From Actinomycetota bacterium (GTDB lineage: Bacteria; Actinomycetota; Humimicrobiia; Humimicrobiales; Humimicrobiaceae): a DNA stretch of 15,757 nucleotides. The first letter of the stretch is position 1, and the number at the start of each line of letters is the position of its first letter. This document shows, one piece after another, positions 1 through 5,809 of the stretch. Location of the stretch: contig JAQUMQ010000009.1 in the NCBI GenBank assembly GCA_028718045.1, positions 1 through 15,757 on the forward strand, in the 5' to 3' direction. Under the pieces are notes generated by a model. It made no database searches and was not told where the DNA came from. It was given only the letters and a program-made list of their open reading frames with translations. The position numbers and the translations under genes are program-made.

Positions 1-206
1 ACATGATCAAATCTTATTCCGGATGTATAGACAGAGTGATTTTTGGGAGTGATTATCCTTTTTATATGCAAAACGAAACGCTAGATTGTCTTGAAAAAGC
101 TGTCAGTTTTTTAAATAAAAAATATGATGATTTTATTACGCAAGATGATCTTGAAAAAATATTGTATAAAAATGCCTTAAATTTAATAAGCAGGATTAAA
201 ACATAA
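1..206 (+). CDS. Amidohydrolase family protein, C-terminal fragment (5' end outside window)
   Basis: Only the last 67 or so residues are present. The frame is open to the left window edge, so the ATG at position 3 is probably an internal Met. The fragment has the late metal-site motif of TIM-barrel amidohydrolases of the amidohydrolase-2 type (RVIFGSDYPF; the Asp of GSDYP is normally a metal ligand or catalytic residue). It then shows the usual C-terminal helix pattern ending in a 'KNALNLI' segment, equivalent to the 'GNA.RL' helix of the family. Such enzymes hydrolyse or decarboxylate cyclic or carboxylated small molecules; the substrate cannot be read from this fragment. The stop codon lies 27 bp before the next gene on the same strand, so the two are probably co-transcribed. 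Confidence is good for the superfamily and nil for the substrate. Confidence 0.75.
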   Translation, partial: MIKSYSGCIDRVIFGSDYPFYMQNETLDCLEKAVSFLNKKYDDFITQDDLEKILYKNALNLISRIKT

Positions 207-233
207 AGATAAGCTTGATAAAGAGATTTTATA

Positions 234-1073
234 ATGGCTAAATATTTTAAAAGAAAAGATATTATCAAAAAATTAAATGAAGAAATTACCGGATGCAAAC
301 CAATATTTTTATTTGGAGCCGGCATAGGTCTGACTGCTAAATGCGCTGAACTTGGAGGAGCAGATCTTATAGGTGTTTATTCGACAGCATTTTATAGGAT
401 GCATGGAGTTTCATCTCTTATTGCATGGCTTCCTTATTCAAATGCAAATGATGAGTTACTGAATTCTGCAAAATATATCTTACCGGTTATTAAAAAAACA
501 CCGTGTATCGCGGGTATTGGTGCACATGATCCTACAAGGGATATTGATAATTTTATAAATGAAGTTATTGCTTTAGGATTTTCTGGTATTACAAATGAGC
601 CGTTTGTGGGAATTTATGGAGAATTTGCAAAGTTACTGGAAGATGCAGGCATCGGATTTTCAAAAGAAGTTGAATTAATAAGAAAAGCAAATGAAAAAGA
701 CATATTTACAGTTGCTTGGGTTTTTAATGAAAATGAAGCTATTGAAATGACCAAAGCAGGTGCGGATATAATAGGTGCAATGATTGGATTAACTTCTGGT
801 GGGTTGGTTGGTGCAAAGGCCACTCCGTCTCTTGAAGATTCTACGGAAATCGTAAAAAACATTTGCGGGTCTGTTAAAAAAATAAATAAAGATACGATGG
901 TTATTACTCATGGCGGACCTTTCAATGATCCGAAAACTGCAGAATATTCGATAAATAATTCAACCGCTGTTGGATACGCATCAGGCTCAAGCGGTGAAAG
1001 AGTTCCTACGGAACAATCGGTTATTGAGATAGTTAAAAAATATAAGATGATAAATATGAAGCAAAAATATTGA
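234..1073 (+). CDS. Phosphoenolpyruvate hydrolase family (TIM-barrel) protein
   Basis: A 279-residue protein of the 'PEP_hydrolase' TIM-barrel family, relatives of which are also found fused to Tm-1-like ATP-binding domains. Recognisable segments are GAGIGLTAKCAELGGADLIG (residues 28-47), YSTAFYRMHG (49-58), GIGAHDPTR (94-102), the strictly patterned NEPFVGIYGE (121-130), HGGPF (226-230) and a C-terminal GYASGSSGERVPTE (247-260). The Gly/Ser-rich last segment and the HGGP segment resemble phosphate-binding loops at the C-terminal end of a barrel. Size fits a single-domain member. The reaction is poorly established for this family, and its name rests on similarity to PEP mutase/hydrolase-type barrels; a role in breakdown or retro-aldol cleavage of a keto-acid is plausible. 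There is only a weak purine-rich ribosome site (AAAGAGA) upstream of the ATG. It follows the amidohydrolase by 27 bp. Confidence 0.8.
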   Translation: MAKYFKRKDIIKKLNEEITGCKPIFLFGAGIGLTAKCAELGGADLIGVYSTAFYRMHGVSSLIAWLPYSNANDELLNSAKYILPVIKKTPCIAGIGAHDPTRDIDNFINEVIALGFSGITNEPFVGIYGEFAKLLEDAGIGFSKEVELIRKANEKDIFTVAWVFNENEAIEMTKAGADIIGAMIGLTSGGLVGAKATPSLEDSTEIVKNICGSVKKINKDTMVITHGGPFNDPKTAEYSINNSTAVGYASGSSGERVPTEQSVIEIVKKYKMINMKQKY

Positions 1074-1107
1074 TTTTAAAAATTTAAAATTGTTTTAAAA
1101 ATAAACT

Positions 1108-1137
1108 CTTTAAAAAACATAAAGAAGTTTTTTAAAG
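1108..1137 (+). terminator. Perfect 11-bp AT-rich hairpin after the PEP-hydrolase-family gene
   Basis: The arms CTTTAAAAAAC (1108-1118) and GTTTTTTAAAG (1127-1137) pair perfectly around an 8-nt loop. The right arm contains a six-T run, so the structure could work as a weak intrinsic terminator for the amidohydrolase/PEP-hydrolase unit. The stem is almost all A:T and no further U-tract follows, so strength is doubtful. Confidence 0.45.
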
Positions 1138-1196
1138 GATTTGCGATAAACGATAATTAGAAAAATATAATAAAAAGGTAGTATAAAATAAAACGA

Positions 1197-2093
1197 TTGG
1201 ATAAATACGAAAATCGAAAAAAAACAATCTATGTCGAATTAACAAATAATTTTAATAAAAATTTATGCGATCCCATAATAAGCAATTCGGTTTGTGCTGT
1301 CATAGACACTTTAAGAGCAACTTCTACCATCGCTGCTATTCTTGAATCAGGAAGCAAACGGATAATACTTTCAAAAAACAAAGATGAAGCCTATAAATTA
1401 AAAAAAATATTTAAAGATTATCTTTTATGTGGGGAAGAAAATGGCCTACCGCCGGAAGGATTTGATTATGGAAATTCTCCTTATGAGTTTTCTTGCTTAA
1501 ATCTTTCGGGAAAGAAAATAATAATGATGACTACCAACGGAACGGTATCTTTTTTCAAAGTACTTAAATCCAATAATATTTTTGCCCTTTCGCTTCTTAA
1601 CCTAACTGCAGTTATAAAACAAATATCCGATGTAGCAAAAAAAGAAGCCAAAGATATTTTTATATTATGCTCAGGGAAAAAACGTTTAATAACATATGAT
1701 GACGTATATAATGCCGGTGTTGCAGTCAAATATCTTATGGATTTTAATAAAGATGAATATATATTGTCTGATTCTGCATATGTAGCACTGGATATAGTTA
1801 AAAATAACAGAAATGTGACAAAAGCTTTAGAAAAATCCTGCAGCGGTCAAGTTTTAAAGAATATCGGCTATGATGTTGATATTAAATACAGTTCGAAAAT
1901 AGACAAATATTCTGTCGTTCCTGTTCTTAAAGTTCTTGATTTAAACAAGCAGTCTGAAGTCAAATCAGATAGAAAATATAATGATATTTTTTATGAATTA
2001 TCCATTAATAAAAACAATAATTTTAATAAATTGTTGTTGCTTGAAGACTATAAAAAAACTCATCAACTTGAAGAATCAAATATATCCAAATAA
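1197..2093 (+). CDS. comB: 2-phosphosulfolactate phosphatase family protein (ComB-like)
   Basis: Family hallmarks in order: VIDTLRATSTI (residues 36-46, the Asp/Arg signature), CGEENGLPPEGFDYGNSP (78-95), the active-site strand MTTNGT (111-116), YDDVYNAGVAV (167-177) and SVVPVL (239-244). ComB is a Mg-dependent acid phosphatase that removes phosphate from 2-phospho-3-sulfolactate. In methanogens this serves coenzyme M synthesis, while many bacterial homologues have no proven substrate. The conserved part ends near residue 250; an extra Lys/Asn-rich tail of about 45 residues makes it longer (298 aa) than typical members of about 230-240 aa. The start is TTG at 1197, since no in-frame ATG lies before the signature; an AAAGGTAG element sits about 15 nt upstream, rather far for a ribosome site. 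No sulfolactate synthase or dehydrogenase gene is in view, so a different 2-phospho-acid substrate is possible. Confidence 0.85.
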   Translation: MDKYENRKKTIYVELTNNFNKNLCDPIISNSVCAVIDTLRATSTIAAILESGSKRIILSKNKDEAYKLKKIFKDYLLCGEENGLPPEGFDYGNSPYEFSCLNLSGKKIIMMTTNGTVSFFKVLKSNNIFALSLLNLTAVIKQISDVAKKEAKDIFILCSGKKRLITYDDVYNAGVAVKYLMDFNKDEYILSDSAYVALDIVKNNRNVTKALEKSCSGQVLKNIGYDVDIKYSSKIDKYSVVPVLKVLDLNKQSEVKSDRKYNDIFYELSINKNNNFNKLLLLEDYKKTHQLEESNISK

Positions 2094-2132
2094 TTAATTT
2101 CATAATTATAATTACAATTACATAATATCAAC

Positions 2133-2164
2133 ATTCGATGCTTACAAATCGCCAAGCATCGAAT
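2133..2164. terminator. Bidirectional hairpin between convergent comB and TPI-like genes
   Basis: The arms ATTCGATGCTT (2133-2143) and AAGCATCGAAT (2154-2164) form a perfect 11-bp stem with a 10-nt loop. It sits in the 90-bp gap between two convergent genes, the usual place for a shared terminator. No clear U-tract follows on either strand, so termination may be inefficient or need a factor. Confidence 0.6.
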
Positions 2165-2183
2165 ACCATGATCTTATTTATAA

Positions 2184-2951
2184 TTATATTTTTTCTGCAA
2201 TTCTTATTATTTTTACGAATTCGCGGACATTAAGAGATGAGCGTGTTACTCCAAGTCCGTCAGCACCTTTTATTTTAAGAATTTCGGATGCATTTGAAGG
2301 GTTAACGCTACCCCCATATATAACTTTTATATTTTCGCTAAGATTTTTATCATAAATTTTTAATAAAGTTTTTCTTATAAATTTAAAGGATTTTTCGATT
2401 ATTTCCGGAGTTGCCGCATCAGCTTTTCCAATTGCCCATACAGGTTCATACATAATAACTATATTTTTTAAAAAATCATAAGGTAGATTATTTAAAATTA
2501 TCCTTATTTGTTTTTCAATTATAATATCAGTTAATCCATAACTTCTTTCTTCTTCAGTTTCTCCTATGAGTACAATAGGAATCAAACCTACCCTATAGCA
2601 TGCATGTACTTTTTTATTTAGGATATAGTCATTTTCATTAAAATATCTTCTTCTTTCCGAATGGCCTACGAAGACTAATGTGCAACCAAAATCTTTTAAT
2701 AAAAGCGGTGAGATCGCACCTGTATAAGGCCCTGAATCCTCCCAAAATAAATCCTGTGCGCCAATATTGATTTTTGTATTTTTAAATATTTCTGATGCTT
2801 GAGGTATGTTTAAAAAATCAGGTAAAACATATACTTTCAGAGAGTCAGACTTAATAAAATCCATTTCCTTAATTAAAGTTTGAGCATATTCTTTAAATTC
2901 TTTTTTATCTTTAAAGTAAATTTTAAGATTTGCTCCAATTATTTTTTCCAT
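2184..2951 (-). CDS. Triosephosphate isomerase paralogue, possibly a tetrulose-phosphate isomerase
   Basis: A 255-residue (alpha/beta)8 isomerase of TPI size. The catalytic set is present: N8 and K10 (GANLK), H97 in GHSERR (96-101), E169 in YEPVWAIG (168-175), and GGSV (213-216). Two phosphate-contacting loops deviate. The flexible loop-6 lid reads AIGKADAATPE where typical TPIs have AIGTGKTATPE (same length). Loop 8 reads DGLGVTRSSL (231-240) instead of the glycine-pair form ending LVGGASL. Loss of that Gly-Gly is a feature I associate with TPI-fold enzymes acting on erythrulose phosphates (EryH/LerI group), so a four-carbon ketose phosphate is a reasonable alternative substrate. The gene is not beside gapA, pgk or eno, as a glycolytic tpiA often is, but in a carbohydrate-catabolic locus with a RuBisCO-like protein. 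A purine-rich AGAGAAGA precedes the ATG. A good promoter lies at 3145-3173, implying a leader of roughly 185 nt. Confidence 0.85.
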   Translation of the reverse strand: MEKIIGANLKIYFKDKKEFKEYAQTLIKEMDFIKSDSLKVYVLPDFLNIPQASEIFKNTKINIGAQDLFWEDSGPYTGAISPLLLKDFGCTLVFVGHSERRRYFNENDYILNKKVHACYRVGLIPIVLIGETEEERSYGLTDIIIEKQIRIILNNLPYDFLKNIVIMYEPVWAIGKADAATPEIIEKSFKFIRKTLLKIYDKNLSENIKVIYGGSVNPSNASEILKIKGADGLGVTRSSLNVREFVKIIRIAEKI

Positions 2952-3144
2952 TTCTTCTCTTTTGAACTTAAATTTAATAAATTTTTGCAGAGAATTATTT
3001 TGCCAACCATGTTTGCATTCTTGTCTGATATTTATATTTTTAAATATTTGTTAGAGACTTATAAAATATTTTTTAAAAAAAGTTTTAATTTTCAATGTCG
3101 CGCAATATCAAACGTTTTTTAATAATATATTTTATTTTAAAAGG

Positions 3145-3173
3145 ATTATATCAAGGCAATAAAATCAAAACAA
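3145..3173 (-). promoter_or_regulatory. Sigma-A-type promoter for the TPI-like gene
   Basis: On the minus strand, TTGTTT (3173-3168) is followed after exactly 17 bp by a consensus TATAAT (3150-3145). It lies in the 343-bp gap (2952-3294) between the PAS-LuxR gene and the TPI-like gene and points toward the latter. Apart from this promoter and its long AT-rich leader I see no gene, RNA or strong hairpin in that gap; a 7-codon ATG frame in the leader has no ribosome site. Confidence 0.5.
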
Positions 3174-3294
3174 TAATAAATGATATTAATATAAACAATA
3201 CAGATCGGAGAAACTTATTAGGATTATAAATCATAAATATATGTATAATTTTTTGATTATTATGGCAATGATTACATCAATATCGATAGTTTAG

Positions 3295-4176
3295 TCAAAG
3301 ATGTGTTTCCAGATAAGTCCTCAGGTTTGAAGTACGGGATAGTTCTAATTTTTTACGTATATTTAAACGGTGATAATCTACTGCCTTCTGAGTAACACAA
3401 AGTTTATCAGCAATTTCTTTTGATTGAAAGCCTTCTTTTATAAGGGATGCAACTTGAAGCTCACGAGGGGTAAATTTTGCGGTAGGAGCGGGTCTTTTTT
3501 TAGTAATCGGATAGATAATTTCGTTAATTATAGCATTAACGAGATCAATATCTTTTTCATTGACTGTTCTTTTTAAATAGTTAAGCGAGGGTTTGATAAA
3601 TTTTTCAAGATTTGTTGAAATCGTATTTTCCAGGTTGTTTTGGAGCTCTTCCCTTTGGTTTAAAATTTGTATCAGCATATTGTTTTGTTCTTCTAATGCT
3701 TTAAAACGATTCTCGATGTCGTTTAAATTATCTTTAATGTATTTTTGCAAGGTAATGTCTCTTATATATTCAATTATTAAAATTATATTATAATTCTTGT
3801 CAAAAACGGGTATCGAAAATAACTCATGCCATCCAGGTGTATCATTTTTACGTGGGTAGCTTATTGTGCTCATTTGTGGTTTTTTTGTTTTAAGTGTTCT
3901 TAAAGTGGGACAATCATCACAAGGTGTTTTTCTTTTATGGTAAACCGAATAACATTTTTTATTTATAGGATTCAATCCTTTTGTATATAAAGCGTAAACC
4001 GTGGTATTCACATAACGGATGATTAGATCATTATCGAGTACGCTTACGCCGTCCTGTATAAATTCTATTATGGTATGAAAAAAATTAGCGCTGTTGAAAA
4101 AATCATCCTTGTTTGAAACTATAATTTTTTTAGAGGGATTTTGTGTTAAAATCCAGCTAAATACATTTTCATACAT
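3295..4176 (-). CDS. PAS-domain LuxR-type transcriptional regulator with Cys triad
   Basis: A 293-residue regulator. Residues about 32-143 form a PAS sensor (IQDGVSVLDNDLIIRYVN start, IPVFDKNYNIILIIEYIRDIT end). Inserted in it is a cysteine cluster C75-x10-C86-x2-C89-P, with H80 between the cysteines; this type of motif recurs in PAS-LuxR proteins of anaerobes and could bind a metal, a cluster or a redox ligand. Residues about 143-185 are a predicted coiled coil (KYIKDNLNDIENRFKALEEQ and following), which would dimerise the protein. A helical linker leads to a GerE/LuxR helix-turn-helix (235-290; FTPRELQVASLIKEGFQSKE and VTQKAVDYHRLNIRKKL). There is no receiver domain. It is transcribed divergently from the flavoprotein-MFS-RLP genes across a 265-bp gap rich in palindromes, so it is the likely local regulator. 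The chosen ATG has no clear ribosome site. Confidence 0.88.
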   Translation of the reverse strand: MYENVFSWILTQNPSKKIIVSNKDDFFNSANFFHTIIEFIQDGVSVLDNDLIIRYVNTTVYALYTKGLNPINKKCYSVYHKRKTPCDDCPTLRTLKTKKPQMSTISYPRKNDTPGWHELFSIPVFDKNYNIILIIEYIRDITLQKYIKDNLNDIENRFKALEEQNNMLIQILNQREELQNNLENTISTNLEKFIKPSLNYLKRTVNEKDIDLVNAIINEIIYPITKKRPAPTAKFTPRELQVASLIKEGFQSKEIADKLCVTQKAVDYHRLNIRKKLELSRTSNLRTYLETHL

Positions 4177-4199
4177 ATTATTAAAATAAAAACTTATCT

Positions 4200-4209
4200 A
4201 TACCGGTAT
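4200..4209. promoter_or_regulatory. Palindrome ATACCGGTAT at the PAS-LuxR promoter (possible autoregulatory operator)
   Basis: A perfect 10-bp palindrome. It overlaps the end of a consensus TATAAT on the minus strand (4213-4208), so it would cover the start region of the PAS-LuxR transcript. The same 10-mer is found before the MFS gene (5786-5795) and once inside the flavoprotein gene (5151-5160). Position suggests an operator; no regulator is assigned. Confidence 0.4.
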
Positions 4210-4227
4210 TATACTCATAATTATAAT

Positions 4228-4331
4228 ATCATGCTAGTATTCAATAAAAATCAATGATGCATATTTAAAATAAACCAAGCTGAATTTCAAGAACAAAACC
4301 GTTATCAGAAATACTAAAATCATCCTAGTAT
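4228..4331. repeat. Pair of 13-bp direct repeats ATCATSCTAGTAT in the divergent intergenic region
   Basis: ATCATGCTAGTAT (4228-4240) and ATCATCCTAGTAT (4319-4331) differ at one base and start 91 bp apart, between the PAS-LuxR gene and the flavoprotein gene. The spacing is close to nine helical turns, as would suit two sites for one regulator bound on the same face of the DNA. Confidence 0.4.
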
Positions 4332-4350
4332 AATGTAAGTGTTTTTATGG

Positions 4351-4380
4351 TATTACGTAATAAATATTTTATTATATACT
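4351..4380 (+). promoter_or_regulatory. Probable promoter of the flavoprotein-MFS unit with palindrome over the -35 region
   Basis: A TATACT -10 element (4375-4380, 5 of 6 consensus) lies about 60 bp before the flavoprotein start codon. There is no good -35 hexamer. Instead the perfect 12-bp palindrome TATTACGTAATA (4351-4362) occupies that position, the arrangement expected for an activator-dependent promoter of the LuxR type. Confidence 0.4.
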
Positions 4381-4441
4381 TAAAAAATGGAAATGATTTT
4401 AAACATTATTTTATCAAAAAATCGAAATAGGGGGAAAGTAA

Positions 4442-5704
4442 ATGAGCAATAGATATACTGCTCTGGCAAAACCCATAAAAATCGGTAAGAGAACTGCTAC
4501 AAACAGGTTTGTGATACAGCCGATGGAATGTGCAGATGCAAGTCCAAGCGGAGGATTTTCAGAAAGATCACTTACGCGTTACAGGAATTTATTTGAAGGC
4601 GATGCCGGAATTATAGTATTTGAATCCATAACAATGCAATATGACAGCAGAGCGAGAAATGCGCAGATAAGTATTCAACCGGGGGATAAAGAGAATATAA
4701 AAGAATGGGAGAAATTCATTAAGAATATGAAAAAAATCAATCCTAAACCTCTTCTTATTGTGCAATTAAACCATTCAGGTGAAGTTTCGGGAAGTAAATT
4801 TTCAAAAAGGGTATGCGTAAAACCCTTATATGGTTTTGGCGGGGAAGTGATAGATGAAGATTATGTAGACGATACCATTGATTTATTTGTTAAGTCATCC
4901 AAATTATTATACGACTTGGGAGCTGATGGAGTGGATCTTAAGTTTTGTCATGGGTATTTTGGCTCACAGATATTAAGACCATACAACGATCGGAACTGGA
5001 AATATGGTCCTACCTGGGATAAAAGAAGCAGATTTGCTTTCGATATGATAGAGAAAGTAAGAAAGTTGGTCAATGATGATAATTTCATTATCGGTTCCAA
5101 AGTGTCTATGTGGGAAGGTTTTCCCGGAGGTCAAGGCACGGCTGGTCCTGATACCGGTATAATCGATTTAAAAGAATCGATTGCTTTGTGTAAAGGATTA
5201 GAAGAAAGAGGTGCGAACTTTATTCTTGAGTCTACCGGCAATCCTTCGGTAACAATGGAACTGCATATGCCCGAAAGGGGAAAACCAGACGATGTATACC
5301 TTCATTTTACAATGGCTAAAATTATCAAAGAAAATGTTGGGTCTGATATGGTTGTGATAGGTGGTGCATATTCGGTACTTAATAATGGGAAAAATTTCTT
5401 ACGTGCTGTTCAACCTGAATGGAATTCACTTTTTCATTGGGGAAATTACAATATAGAACATGGTTATGCAGATATGATTGCGCTCGGTAGGCAATCTCTT
5501 GCAGATCCAAAGCTCCCGGTCAAGTATCTTAATGACAAGGAAGATGAGATTAACTGGTGCGTAGCATGCGATAAATGCGTGGAATTGTTGATAAGGCAGG
5601 AAAATGTTGGTTGCACGGTTCATAATAAAACTTATACCGAACTTATCAGAAAAGTAAGAGAAGAAAAAGGAAAGTTAAGATTTAAAGTAACTGCCGAAGA
5701 TTGA
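4442..5704 (+). CDS. Old Yellow Enzyme-like NADH:flavin oxidoreductase with 4Fe-4S motif, short form
   Basis: A 420-residue FMN TIM-barrel oxidoreductase. Typical segments are TNRFVIQPMECADASPSGGF (20-39), VQLNHSG (107-113, with H111 in the substrate/FMN region), the HGYFGSQILRPYNDR segment (170-184) matching the family HGYLL.QFLSP pattern, and ALGRQSLADPKLP (347-359). At the C-terminus, C373-x2-C376-x2-C379-x11-C391 matches the 4Fe-4S ligand pattern of the 2,4-dienoyl-CoA reductase/trimethylamine dehydrogenase branch. Those enzymes are usually about 640-730 residues with a C-terminal FAD/NAD(P) domain; this one stops about 29 residues after the cluster, so electrons must come from or go to a separate partner. 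It probably reduces an activated C=C bond or oxidises a related substrate. A strong AGGGGGA ribosome site is 6 nt before the ATG. First gene of the unit with MFS and RLP. Confidence 0.88.
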   Translation: MSNRYTALAKPIKIGKRTATNRFVIQPMECADASPSGGFSERSLTRYRNLFEGDAGIIVFESITMQYDSRARNAQISIQPGDKENIKEWEKFIKNMKKINPKPLLIVQLNHSGEVSGSKFSKRVCVKPLYGFGGEVIDEDYVDDTIDLFVKSSKLLYDLGADGVDLKFCHGYFGSQILRPYNDRNWKYGPTWDKRSRFAFDMIEKVRKLVNDDNFIIGSKVSMWEGFPGGQGTAGPDTGIIDLKESIALCKGLEERGANFILESTGNPSVTMELHMPERGKPDDVYLHFTMAKIIKENVGSDMVVIGGAYSVLNNGKNFLRAVQPEWNSLFHWGNYNIEHGYADMIALGRQSLADPKLPVKYLNDKEDEINWCVACDKCVELLIRQENVGCTVHNKTYTELIRKVREEKGKLRFKVTAED

Positions 5705-5761
5705 TTATCGGAAAAATATAATAACATAATGAGTGTTTTTCTGATAGTATATAGTTATTTC

Positions 5762-5796
5762 ATCCGGAGGTAACCGAAGAAACGGATACCGGTATC
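5762..5796 (+). promoter_or_regulatory. Structured leader of the MFS gene: displaced Shine-Dalgarno and palindrome
   Basis: A near-perfect ribosome site, CGGAGGT (5765-5771), lies about 38 nt before the MFS ATG, with no start codon at normal spacing. It sits between inverted arms ATCCG (5762-5766) and CGGAT (5783-5787). The second arm overlaps a perfect 12-bp palindrome GATACCGGTATC (5785-5796), whose core is shared with the PAS-LuxR promoter. This could be a DNA operator, an RNA structure that moves the ribosome site relative to the start, or both. Confidence 0.35.
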
Positions 5797-5809
5797 AGAA
5801 CCATGATTC

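Noticed and set aside
3001..3030. A 7-codon upstream frame on the minus strand in the leader of the TPI-like gene, considered as a leader peptide.
   Set aside because: It has no ribosome site, no run of regulatory codons and no attenuator hairpin after it.
2880..3122. An 80-codon plus-strand frame over the start of the TPI-like gene and its leader.
   Set aside because: It is Phe/Lys-rich low-complexity translation of AT-rich DNA, overlaps the start of a real gene on the other strand and resembles no protein family.
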